NCBI GenBank assembly: GCA_023433855.1
Contig: JAEYTV010000506.1
Location: 1 to 9,133 of the forward strand
DNA from: Pseudomonadota bacterium
GTDB taxonomy: Bacteria; Pseudomonadota; Alphaproteobacteria; Rhizobiales; Rhizobiaceae
DNA length: 9,133 nt
Reading direction: 5' to 3'
Shown here: piece by piece, positions 1 to 7,113 of the stretch
Layout: each line of letters starts with the position of its first letter
How positions within the stretch are numbered: the stretch's first letter is position 1
The notes under the pieces: model-generated
Databases searched by the model: none
Seen by the model: only the letters and a program-made list of their open reading frames with translations
What the model was told of the DNA's origin: nothing
Position numbers and translations under genes: made by a program

Positions 1-1646
1 ACCTGGGCCCCTACGAGAAGAACTGCCGCGCCCATTGGGTGACAGCCGACGATCCGATGCCGGAGGATTTTTCCTTCCAGCTTTTCCCGGACGATCTCGA
101 CCGGCTGGAATGGTATTTGAACGACGCCGTTGCCCGCGTGCCGATCCTTGGCACGGCGGGCCTGTCGCGCATCATCAACGGCCCGATCCCCTATGCGCCG
201 GACGGCAATCCGCTGATCGGCCCGATGCCCGGCGTGCCGAACGCTTTCGAAGCCTGCGTCTTCACCTTCGGCATCTGCCAAGCCGGCGGTGCCGGCAAGG
301 TCCTGGCCGAATGGGTGACGGAGGGGGAGACTGAGTGGGACATGTGGAGCTGCGATCCGCGCCGCTACACGGCTTTTGCCTCGGACCCGGATTATTGCGT
401 CACCAAGGGCATGGAAATCTACGGTCACGAGTATGCCATGCATTTCCCAAAGCACTACTGGCCCGCCGGACGCGGCAAGAAGCTTTCCCCCATCCATGAT
501 CGGATCGCGGCACTCGGCGCCCAGTTCAAGCCCTATAACGGCTGGGAACGGGCCATGTGGTACGCGAAGCCGGGGGACGATATCTCGGAAGAAGCCACCC
601 AGACCTGGAACCGGGAAGGTCCGTGGAGCCCGCGCATCGAGGAGGAATGCCTCGCCGTGCGCGATGCCGCGGGCATTCTCGACCTGCCCGGCTTCTCCCG
701 CTATCGGGTAAAGGGGCCGGGTGCGGCGGCCTGGCTCTCGTCGATCACCACCGGCAAGGTGCCGAAGCCGGGCCGCATCGGGCTCGCCTACTTCGCCGAC
801 GACAAAGGCCGGATCGTCACCGAGATGTCGGTAATGATGCTGGACGAGGACTTCTTCTTCCTGATCACTGCCGCCACGGCTCAGTGGCATGATTACGAAT
901 GGCTGCTGAAGCTCAGACCGGCCGATGCGGCATTCAGCATCGATGACGTGACCGAGGCCTTCTCGTGCCAGATCCTTTCGGGCCCGGCCTCACGCGCCAT
1001 CCTCGCCGAGGTGGCGGATGCCGATCTGACGAAGCCGTGGCTCACACATCAAGCCTGCCGGGTCGCCGGGCGCTGGTGCCAGCTGGTGCGCGTTTCCTTC
1101 GCCGGCGAACTCGGCTGGGAAATCCACACCAAGATCGAGGACACCGACACGATCTTCGATGCGGTATGGGATGCCGGCCAGAAGCACGGCCTCAAGCCGT
1201 TCGGGATGGAGGCACTCGACAGCCTGCGCATCGAGAAGGGCTATCGAGCCTGGAAGGGCGATCTCTCCACCGATTACACCATACTGCAGGGAGGGCTGGA
1301 ACGCTTCGTCGACTGGTCGAAGGACGACTTCAAGGGCAAGTCGGCGCTGGCTGCCGAGAAGCAACGGGGCATCAAGAAACGTTTCGTGTCGCTCGTCGTC
1401 GCGGCCGGCGACTGTGATGCGCCCTACATGTCCACCCTCTGGCATGAGGGTGAGGTGGTTGGCGAGACGACGTCGGGTAACTGGGGGTACCGGGTCGGCA
1501 AATCCATCGCGCTCGCCATGCTGCGCGCCGATCTTGCCGAACCCGGCACGGAACTCGAGGTCGAGATCTTTGGAGACCGCTTCAAGGCGACCGTGCAGGC
1601 GGAGCAGGCGCTCTGGGATCCGGCAAACGAGAGGATCCGCGCATGA
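1..1646 (+). CDS. FAD-dependent oxidoreductase with GcvT domains (dimethylglycine/sarcosine dehydrogenase-like), 5' truncated by window edge
   Basis: The frame is open from the left edge (first full codon at base 3), so the GTG at 39 is not taken as the start. 547 residues are visible. Aligning the GTAG...NGP segment (nt 150 on) with the same segment at residue 315 of the next gene suggests about 265 N-terminal residues are missing, including the dinucleotide-binding motif and any flavin-linking histidine. What remains is the end of the DAO-type FAD domain (PLIGP, then a GGAG motif before LAEW), the central linker domain (SPIHDRI, GWERAMWYAKPG) and the folate-binding GcvT and GcvT-C domains (GELGWEIH, LDSLRIEKGY, TSGNWGY). 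Known relatives oxidise dimethylglycine or sarcosine and pass the methyl carbon to tetrahydrofolate. The usual Asp in the GcvT motif GGxxxD is Glu here (codon 822-824). The stop overlaps the next start by 4 bp, implying translational coupling. The family is certain; the exact substrate is not. Confidence 0.9.
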   Translation, partial: LGPYEKNCRAHWVTADDPMPEDFSFQLFPDDLDRLEWYLNDAVARVPILGTAGLSRIINGPIPYAPDGNPLIGPMPGVPNAFEACVFTFGICQAGGAGKVLAEWVTEGETEWDMWSCDPRRYTAFASDPDYCVTKGMEIYGHEYAMHFPKHYWPAGRGKKLSPIHDRIAALGAQFKPYNGWERAMWYAKPGDDISEEATQTWNREGPWSPRIEEECLAVRDAAGILDLPGFSRYRVKGPGAAAWLSSITTGKVPKPGRIGLAYFADDKGRIVTEMSVMMLDEDFFFLITAATAQWHDYEWLLKLRPADAAFSIDDVTEAFSCQILSGPASRAILAEVADADLTKPWLTHQACRVAGRWCQLVRVSFAGELGWEIHTKIEDTDTIFDAVWDAGQKHGLKPFGMEALDSLRIEKGYRAWKGDLSTDYTILQGGLERFVDWSKDDFKGKSALAAEKQRGIKKRFVSLVVAAGDCDAPYMSTLWHEGEVVGETTSGNWGYRVGKSIALAMLRADLAEPGTELEVEIFGDRFKATVQAEQALWDPANERIRA

Positions 1647-4093
1647 AGGCGGTCCCTGCGAAGGCCCGCGCGGTCATCATCGGCGGCGGGGTCTCCGGCT
1701 GTTCCGTCGCCTACCATCTCGCCAAGCTCGGCTGGACCGATGTGGTGCTCCTGGAGCGCAAGCAGCTTACCTCCGGCACCACCTGGCATGCGGCCGGCCT
1801 GATCGGTCAGTTGCGCGGCAGCCAGAACATGACGCGGCTCGCCAAATATTCGCGCGACCTCTACGTCCAGCTCGAAACCGAAACCGGCATCGCCACCGGC
1901 ATGAAGCAGAACGGTTCGATGACGGTGGCTCTGACAGACGAACGCAAGGAGGAGATCTACCGGCAGGCTTCGCTCGCCCGGGCCTTCAACATCGATGTGC
2001 GGGAAATCTCGCCTGGCGAGGCGAAGGCCATGTATCCGCATCTCAACATCGGCGACGTCAAGGCAGCGGTGCATCTGCCGCTCGACGGGCAATGCGATCC
2101 CGCCAATATCGCCATGGCGCTTGCCAAGGGTGCGCGGCAGAGCGGTGCCGCCGTCATCGAAGGCGTCAAGGTCACCGAAGTCATCGCGAAGGATGGGCGC
2201 GTCGCCGGGGTCGCCTGCGAGCAGAACGGCGAGCGATACGTCATCGAGACGGAAAACGTCGTCAACTGCGCCGGCATGTGGGGGCGCGATCTTGCGGCAC
2301 AATCCGGCGTCACCGTGCCGCTGCACGCCTGCGAGCACTTTTACATCGTCACCGAACCCATCGCGGGTCTGACGCAGCTCCCGGTGCTGCGCGTGCCGGA
2401 CGAATGCACCTATTACAAGGAGGATGCCGGCAAGATGCTGGTTGGCGCCTTCGAGCCCGTGGCAAAAGCCTGGCCGCCGTCAGGCGAGAGGATCCGCGAG
2501 GACTTCTGCTTTGACCAGCTGCCCGAGGATTTCGACCATTTCCAGCCGATCCTGGAAATGGCGATCAACCGGATGCCGATGCTGGAGACGGCCGGTATCC
2601 ACACCTTCTTCAACGGCCCGGAGAGCTTCACCCCCGACGACCGCTACTATCTCGGCGAAGCGCCCGAACTGAAAGGCTATTGGGTGGCCGCCGGCTACAA
2701 TTCGATCGGTATCGTTTCGTCGGGCGGCGCCGGCATGGCGTTAGCCCAATGGATGAACGACGGTGAGGCGCCTTTCGACCTCTGGGAAGTGGATATCCGC
2801 CGCGCGCAGCCGTTCCAGAAGAACCGGCTTTACCTCAAGGAACGCGTCACCGAGACGCTCGGCCTTCTCTATGCCGATCATTTTCCCTATCGGCAGATGG
2901 CGACCGCACGCGGCGTGCGCCGCTCCCCCATCCACGAGCATCTGAAGGCACGCGGCGCCGTGTTCGGCGAGGTCGCCGGCTGGGAGCGCGCCAACTGGTT
3001 TGCGAAAGAGGGGCAGGAACGGGAATACCGATACAGCTGGAAGCGGCAGAACTGGTTCGAGAACCAGCGCGACGAACACATGGCGGTCCGCACCGGCGTC
3101 GGCCTGTTCGACATGACCTCGTTCGGCAAGATCAGGGTTGAGGGCCGCGATGCGCTCACCTTCTTGCAGCGGCTCTGCGCCAACCAGATGGACGTGCCGG
3201 CGGGGCGGATCGTCTATACCCAGATGCTGAATGGCAAGGGAGGTATTGAAAGTGACCTCACCGTCACAAGGCTGTCGGAAACCGCCTTCTTCCTCGTCGT
3301 GCCGGGCGCGACGCTTCAGCGCGATCTCGCCTGGCTGCGGAAAAATCTCGGCGACGAGTTCGTCGTTGTCACCGATGTTACCGCCGCCGAGAGCGTGCTC
3401 TGCCTGATGGGGCCGAAAGCACGCGAGCTGATCCAGAAAGCCAGCCCCAACGACTTTTCCAATGCGGCGCATCCCTTCGGCACTGCCCGCGAGATCGAGA
3501 TCGGCATGGGGCTCGCCCGCGCCCACCGCGTCACCTATGTCGGGGAACTCGGCTGGGAACTCTACGTCTCGACCGACCAGACGGTGCATGTCTTCGAGGC
3601 GCTGGAGGAGGTAGGGGCCGATCTCGGCCTGAAGCTCTGCGGCATCCATACGCTGGATAGCTGCCGTATCGAAAAGGCTTTCCGCCATTTCGGCCACGAC
3701 ATCACAGACGAGGACCATGTGCTGGAGGCCGGGCTTGGATTCGCGGTGAAAATGGACCGAGGCGATTTCCTCGGCCGCGACGCGGTGCTGCGAAAGCAGG
3801 AAGCCGGACTCGACCGGCGTCTGGTGCAATTCCGGCTGACCGACCCGCAACCGCTGCTGTTCCACAACGAGGCGGTGGTACGCGACGGCGAGATCGTCGG
3901 CACGATCACGTCGGGTAACTACGGCCACTTCCTGGGTGGTGCCATCGGGCTCGGTTACGTGCCCTGCAGGGGCGAGAGCACCGCGGATGTGCTGGCGTCA
4001 CACTACGAGATCGAGATCGCCGGCCGGCGGGTGAAGGCGGAGGCGTCGCTTTCGCCCATGTATGATCCGAAGGCCGAGCGGGTGCGGATGTAA
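1643..4093 (+). CDS. Full-length FAD-dependent dimethylglycine/sarcosine dehydrogenase-like protein (DAO + FAO_M + GcvT + GcvT-C)
   Basis: 816 residues, the normal length for bacterial dimethylglycine dehydrogenase-like enzymes. The ATG at 1643 overlaps the previous stop and has GAGG at 1631-1634, 8 bases upstream. The dinucleotide-binding motif GGGVSG is at residues 14-19, with the ribose-binding acidic residue E38 at the end of the second strand. SGTTWHAAG (44-52) contains H49, which matches the histidine that carries covalent FAD in mammalian dimethylglycine dehydrogenase. The DAO domain runs to about residue 365, the linker domain to about 425, then GcvT (about 425-700) and GcvT-C (about 710-805). 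The GcvT motif GGIESD keeps the conserved Asp (D538), so folate-dependent capture of the methyl carbon is plausible. It is a paralogue of the gene before it, sharing SPIH, GWERA.WFAK, GELGWE, DS.RIEK and TSGN. Dimethylglycine or sarcosine is the best-guess substrate given the Rieske gene downstream; N-methylproline or another N-methyl amine remains possible. Confidence 0.93.
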   Translation: MKAVPAKARAVIIGGGVSGCSVAYHLAKLGWTDVVLLERKQLTSGTTWHAAGLIGQLRGSQNMTRLAKYSRDLYVQLETETGIATGMKQNGSMTVALTDERKEEIYRQASLARAFNIDVREISPGEAKAMYPHLNIGDVKAAVHLPLDGQCDPANIAMALAKGARQSGAAVIEGVKVTEVIAKDGRVAGVACEQNGERYVIETENVVNCAGMWGRDLAAQSGVTVPLHACEHFYIVTEPIAGLTQLPVLRVPDECTYYKEDAGKMLVGAFEPVAKAWPPSGERIREDFCFDQLPEDFDHFQPILEMAINRMPMLETAGIHTFFNGPESFTPDDRYYLGEAPELKGYWVAAGYNSIGIVSSGGAGMALAQWMNDGEAPFDLWEVDIRRAQPFQKNRLYLKERVTETLGLLYADHFPYRQMATARGVRRSPIHEHLKARGAVFGEVAGWERANWFAKEGQEREYRYSWKRQNWFENQRDEHMAVRTGVGLFDMTSFGKIRVEGRDALTFLQRLCANQMDVPAGRIVYTQMLNGKGGIESDLTVTRLSETAFFLVVPGATLQRDLAWLRKNLGDEFVVVTDVTAAESVLCLMGPKARELIQKASPNDFSNAAHPFGTAREIEIGMGLARAHRVTYVGELGWELYVSTDQTVHVFEALEEVGADLGLKLCGIHTLDSCRIEKAFRHFGHDITDEDHVLEAGLGFAVKMDRGDFLGRDAVLRKQEAGLDRRLVQFRLTDPQPLLFHNEAVVRDGEIVGTITSGNYGHFLGGAIGLGYVPCRGESTADVLASHYEIEIAGRRVKAEASLSPMYDPKAERVRM

Positions 4094-4116
4094 CCGACAT
4101 CTTCAAGGAGACGACC

Positions 4117-5346
4117 ATGCTCGCATCCGAACCGACCCAGAACCGCATCACCAGCGACCGCATCGACCAACTCATCGCCGAACACCGCCCGGGGCATGGC
4201 CTTGCGCGCCCCTTCTACCACGACCCGGAGATTTTCGAGCGGGACATGACCCGCCTCTTCTTTCGCCACTGGCATTGTCTCGCGCATGAAAGCGTCATCC
4301 CCAACCTCAATGATTTCGAACTCTTCAGGCTCGGCGCCGAACAGGTAATTCTCACCCGCACAGGGGACGGCTCGATCCACGCAATGCTGAACGTCTGCCG
4401 TCATCGGGGGGCCGAGGTCTGCACGCAGGAAAAAGGCAACGCCCGGGCGTTCGTCTGCCCCTACCATGCCTGGACCTTTGCAAACGACGGCCGGCTCAAG
4501 GCAGCCCGGCTGATGCCGAAGGACTTCCGGCGCGAGGAGCACGGGCTGAAGAAGCTGCATGTCCGCGTCGTGGAGGGCCTCGTCTTCATCTCATTTGCGG
4601 AAAATCCGCTGGTTTTCTCGGAAGTGGAAAGCCTGCTGCGCGCCACCTGCGGCCAATATGGCTGGGGCTCGGCCAAGGTCGCGCATCGTGAGATCTACTC
4701 GCTCGACGCCAACTGGAAGCTCGCAGTCGAGAATTATGTCGAGTGCTACCACTGCGGCCCGGCGCATCCGGAATATTCCGAGACCCATGCGCTCGAGCAG
4801 CCGCTGCATCTGATCGAGGAACTGAATGCCAGGATGGAGGCGCGTACCTGCGCATTGGGCATCGAGGTCGGTTCCGGCAACCATTGGCAGACATCGCGGG
4901 CAGGCCGCGAGGCGATCCATGCCTTCCGCTACGCGCTCTATGACGGTGTGAAGACGGGCAGCAGGGACGGACGGCCGCTTGCTCCGCTGATGGGTCGTTT
5001 CTCCGATTTCGACGGCGGCGTCACCTCCATCCATCTCGGCGGCACGAGCTTCCTCGTCTGCTACCCCGATCATGGCATGATCTACCGGTTCATCCCGAAG
5101 ACGGTCGACAAGTGCGAGATGGAACTGATCTGGCTGGTGAATGCCGAAGCCGAGGAGGGCCGTGACTATGACCTCGAAGAACTCACCTGGCTCTGGAAGG
5201 TGACGACCGACGAGGACAAGGCGATCATCGAACACACCGCCCGCGGCGTCGTTTCCCGTTTCTTCACGCCGGGGCCGATCGCCCCTATGGAACAGAACGA
5301 ACTGCGGTATATCGGCTGGTATCTGGACGAGATCAGCCGGGCGTGA
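4117..5346 (+). CDS. Rieske non-heme iron oxygenase alpha subunit, quaternary-ammonium N-demethylase type (GbcA/Stc2/CntA-like)
   Basis: 409 residues starting at an ATG with AAGGAG at 4105-4110, 6 bases upstream, and 23 bp after the previous gene. The Rieske [2Fe-2S] ligands are C94-x-H96 and C114-x2-H117 (NVCRHRG ... VCPYHAW). The catalytic domain has NWKLAVENYVECYHCGPAHPE, in which H212 and H217 are mononuclear iron ligands; D367 is the likely third ligand. The position bridging the two metal centres is Glu (E209) rather than the Asp of ring-hydroxylating dioxygenases. As far as I recall this is a mark of carnitine and betaine monooxygenases. Such enzymes hydroxylate an N-methyl group using O2 and reductase-derived electrons; the product breaks down to the demethylated amine and formaldehyde, or in carnitine cleavage to trimethylamine. 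The neighbouring dimethylglycine-dehydrogenase-like genes favour glycine betaine or a similar compound such as stachydrine. No reductase gene is in view, so one must lie elsewhere or be shared. Family is confident, substrate is inferred. Confidence 0.9.
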   Translation: MLASEPTQNRITSDRIDQLIAEHRPGHGLARPFYHDPEIFERDMTRLFFRHWHCLAHESVIPNLNDFELFRLGAEQVILTRTGDGSIHAMLNVCRHRGAEVCTQEKGNARAFVCPYHAWTFANDGRLKAARLMPKDFRREEHGLKKLHVRVVEGLVFISFAENPLVFSEVESLLRATCGQYGWGSAKVAHREIYSLDANWKLAVENYVECYHCGPAHPEYSETHALEQPLHLIEELNARMEARTCALGIEVGSGNHWQTSRAGREAIHAFRYALYDGVKTGSRDGRPLAPLMGRFSDFDGGVTSIHLGGTSFLVCYPDHGMIYRFIPKTVDKCEMELIWLVNAEAEEGRDYDLEELTWLWKVTTDEDKAIIEHTARGVVSRFFTPGPIAPMEQNELRYIGWYLDEISRA

Positions 5347-5353
5347 GGCGCAG

Positions 5354-5755
5354 ATGAAAAGACTGTCGGGCAAGTGCCTTTGCGGCGCGGTGGAGTATGC
5401 GGTGGACGACGCTTTCGTCTATGCCGCCAATTGCCACTGTCCCGATTGCCGCCGTACGACAGGTTCGGCCTTCAAACCCTTTGCCGGCATTCCGCGCGAG
5501 AGATTTGCGCTGCTGAAGGGGGCCGACAGCCTGCTGATCTATGGCGAAACTCACGGGCATGACGCGCATTGCCGCACCTGTGGTTCGCTTCTCTATTCAC
5601 TGGTGCGCGAGGCGGCCTGGGTGCATGTGGCGATGGGCACACTGGTGGATGCGCCGACCATCCGGCCCACGCACCACATCTTCGTCGGATCGAAGGCGCC
5701 ATGGTACGAGATCACAGACGGTCTGCCGCAATATGAGGGTCACGAGACCGCTTAG
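5354..5755 (+). CDS. CENP-V/GFA-family zinc protein (glutathione-dependent formaldehyde-activating enzyme-like)
   Basis: 133 residues, typical for this single-domain family. The ATG follows the Rieske stop by 7 bp, with GAGG at 5345-5348 overlapping that stop codon. The zinc-binding pattern is complete: C8 and C10 (GKCLCGAVEY), C27, C29 and C32 (NCHCPDCR), and C73 and C76 (HCRTCGSLLY). The family is named after Paracoccus Gfa, which was proposed to speed formation of S-hydroxymethylglutathione from formaldehyde and glutathione; most members are untested and the Gfa activity itself has been debated. Placement as last gene of a cluster that should release formaldehyde by N-demethylation supports a formaldehyde-handling role. 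The stop codon (TAG 5753-5755) overlaps the stop of an opposite-strand reading frame. No clear intrinsic terminator follows. Confidence 0.88.
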   Translation: MKRLSGKCLCGAVEYAVDDAFVYAANCHCPDCRRTTGSAFKPFAGIPRERFALLKGADSLLIYGETHGHDAHCRTCGSLLYSLVREAAWVHVAMGTLVDAPTIRPTHHIFVGSKAPWYEITDGLPQYEGHETA

Positions 5756-5964
5756 GCCTTCGCCTCAAGAGCCTTCAGCTTCTCACCTTCAGGAAGGAAG
5801 AAGATCTCCGTCATCCTTCCGGTCACCGCCGGGTTCGTCGTGGAAGCGCCGCAGCCTTCCGTTGCGCGCCTGATCACTCCGCCTTGTTGAATGCCATACG
5901 GAACCTCGATCCTGGGGAGCCGCATGGCAAGGTCGAACCCTCCACTGGTCAGTTGCCAAGGTTC
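5752..5964 (-). pseudogene. Possible C-terminal gene remnant, or small unrecognised protein, on the minus strand
   Basis: On the minus strand a frame is open from just after a TGA (plus-strand 5965-5967) down to TAA at 5752-5754, giving 70 codons. An internal ATG at 5923-5925 would give 57 residues; GGAGGG lies 12 bases upstream of it, rather far for a ribosome binding site. The last 30 or so residues (ending in TEIFFLPEGEKLKALEAKA) have protein-like composition and mostly G/C third bases, like the real genes here, while the upstream part is less convincing. The stop overlaps the convergent GFA gene stop, as adjacent real genes often do. I do not recognise the family. The best reading is the 3' end of a gene whose 5' part was lost when the LacI/ABC block came to lie next to it. 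It could also be a genuine small gene or chance. Confidence 0.35.
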
Positions 5965-5996
5965 TCAACAACAGGTTATCCGGTGCTGGAGATGAA

Positions 5997-6010
5997 CCAA
6001 AACGTTTTGG
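5997..6010. promoter_or_regulatory. LacI-family operator, upstream copy
   Basis: A perfect 14-bp palindrome, CCAAAACGTTTTGG, with the central CG step typical of LacI/GalR-family operators. It lies about 55 bp ahead of the LacI-family gene and is identical to a second copy whose centre is 22 bp downstream. That spacing is about two helical turns, putting both sites on the same face of the DNA. Binding by the adjacent regulator (autoregulation) is inferred. Confidence 0.8.
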
Positions 6011-6040
6011 CTTGACTCCCAAAACGTTTTGGAGAACTCT
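6011..6040 (+). promoter_or_regulatory. Candidate promoter for the regulator/transporter operon
   Basis: CTTGAC at 6011-6016 (TTGACT at 6012-6017) lies exactly between the two operators and matches the -35 consensus of rhizobial housekeeping promoters. The -10 expected 17-18 bp downstream (around 6034-6040, GAACTCT) is a poor match. TATCAT at 6047-6052 looks better but is too far from this -35. The placement suits repression by the LacI-family protein, but the exact promoter is unproven. Confidence 0.35.
6019..6032. promoter_or_regulatory. LacI-family operator, downstream copy
   Basis: A second exact copy of the palindrome CCAAAACGTTTTGG. It sits between the possible -35 element and the start of the regulator gene, so a bound repressor would overlap the core promoter. 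Two dimers on the same helical face could bind cooperatively. Confidence 0.8.
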
Positions 6041-6064
6041 CATTGCTATCATGGGAGGAAAGTG

Positions 6065-7075
6065 TTGGCCAATCTCAAGCAACTCGCGCGCTCGCTCGGG
6101 CTGTCGATCACCACGGTCTCTCGTGCGCTTGACGGCTATTCCGATGTTGCGGCGGCGACCCGGGAGCGGGTTCGCGAAGCTGCCGAGAAGGCCGGGTATC
6201 ATCCCAATGCCTCGGCCCGCCGGCTGCGCAAGCAGCGGGCCGAACTGGTCGCCGTGACACTTCCAAGCGATCCGGGCCAAATCGGTCCCCCGCACTTCCT
6301 CGACATGTTGTCCGGCTGCGCTGAACATCTGGCGGCCGCTGGCCTCAATCTTGTCATTGCCCCGGTACCGCGCGGTGAAAGCGAGCTGGAGATGTGCCGC
6401 CGCTTCGTTGATGGTCGCCGCGTCGACGCAATGCTGCTGGTGCGCACCAAGCGCAAGGACGAGCGCGTCGAGTTTCTCCAGTCGCGCGGCATTCCCTTCG
6501 TCACCAATGGTCGGACGGAGAGCCCGAAACCGCACCCGTTCATCGATGGTGATGGCTTTGCCGGTTTCCATGCTGCTACGGCGCGGTTTCAGACCGCCGG
6601 CCATCGGCGCATCGGCCATGTGGCTGGTCCGCAGGACTACTATTTCGCCCACGTCCGCCGCATGGGCTGGAAGGCTGCGATGGACGAGGCGGGCCTGCCG
6701 GCCGATCTTTGCGCTGAAGCCGCACCCACCGAGCAAGGGGGGTACCTGGCCGCTCTTGAACTGCTGCGCCAACCGGTCCCCCCGACGGCGCTTCTCTGCG
6801 CAACGGACGAGATGGCGATTGGTGCACTGCGCGCGCTGCGCGAGATCGACAGCGGCGACAGCATCAGCATCGTCGGCCACGACGACCTGCCGATGGGCGC
6901 TTTCGCAAGCCCGCCGCTCTCGACCATGCGAATGACCGGCGAAAACCTCGGCGCGAATTTTGCGTCGCTCCTTTTGCGCGCCATTGCCGGCGAGCCCGCC
7001 CAGGATCTTCAGGAACTGCACCCGATCACGTTCGTCGACCGGGACAGTCACTGCCGCCCGATGAAGGCGGCATGA
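6065..7075 (+). CDS. LacI/GalR-family transcriptional regulator (AglR-like)
   Basis: 336 residues from TTG at 6065, or 337 from the adjacent GTG at 6062. The Shine-Dalgarno GGAGG (6054-6058) lies 6 bases before the TTG and only 3 before the GTG, and both give the usual N-terminus ANLKQLAR. A longer start at TTG 6029 is rejected because it falls inside the downstream operator and has no ribosome site. The N-terminal helix-turn-helix covers residues 4-23 (LKQLARSLGLSITTVSRAL), followed by ALDGY and the hinge helix around 48-57 (NASARRLRKQ). The rest is a periplasmic-binding-protein-like sensor domain (GHRRIGHVAG, CATDEMAIGALRAL, SIVGHDD). The HTH resembles rhizobial AglR, the alpha-glucoside regulator, as I remember it. 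Twin palindromic operators lie just upstream and a CUT1 transporter follows, so it most likely represses its own operon and is released by the transported sugar or a derivative. Confidence 0.9.
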   Translation: MANLKQLARSLGLSITTVSRALDGYSDVAAATRERVREAAEKAGYHPNASARRLRKQRAELVAVTLPSDPGQIGPPHFLDMLSGCAEHLAAAGLNLVIAPVPRGESELEMCRRFVDGRRVDAMLLVRTKRKDERVEFLQSRGIPFVTNGRTESPKPHPFIDGDGFAGFHAATARFQTAGHRRIGHVAGPQDYYFAHVRRMGWKAAMDEAGLPADLCAEAAPTEQGGYLAALELLRQPVPPTALLCATDEMAIGALRALREIDSGDSISIVGHDDLPMGAFASPPLSTMRMTGENLGANFASLLLRAIAGEPAQDLQELHPITFVDRDSHCRPMKAA

Positions 7076-7113
7076 CATGCGCGCATGAGCATAAACAAAC
7101 CAAGGAGGAAAAA

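Noticed and set aside
39..41. GTG as start of the first flavoprotein
   Set aside because: The frame is open to the left edge and the product would lack the N-terminal FAD-binding region present in its paralogue.
1424..2338. Long minus-strand open frame (304 codons) across the flavoprotein junction
   Set aside because: It lies antisense to two confidently identified genes, has no recognisable motif, and such frames are common in high-GC DNA.
1159..2514. Plus-strand open frame of 451 codons in another frame
   Set aside because: Arg/Ser-rich shadow of the two flavoprotein genes; no motif or ribosome site.
2741..3928. Minus-strand open frame of 395 codons
   Set aside because: Antisense shadow of the GcvT part of the full-length flavoprotein; no domain seen.
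5785..5800. CTTCAGGAAG-like inverted repeat after the GFA gene as a terminator
   Set aside because: The arms are very short and A/G-rich with no U-tract, and the bases are better explained as part of the minus-strand frame.
5974..5998. Imperfect GGTTATC/GATGAACC stem upstream of the operators
   Set aside because: The stem needs a bulge, is weak, and overlaps the first operator; no riboswitch or RNA gene features were seen.
6029..6031. TTG as start of the LacI-family regulator
   Set aside because: It lies inside the second operator palindrome, has no Shine-Dalgarno, and would add 12 residues ahead of the normal helix-turn-helix N-terminus.
7072..7074. ATG overlapping the regulator stop as start of the binding protein
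   Set aside because: It would bury the signal peptide behind 14 charged residues; the ATG at 7114 has a strong AAGGAGG.
5789..7078. Minus-strand open frame of 429 codons
   Set aside because: Covers the LacI-family gene in antisense and its promoter/operators; arginine- and alanine-rich without family features.
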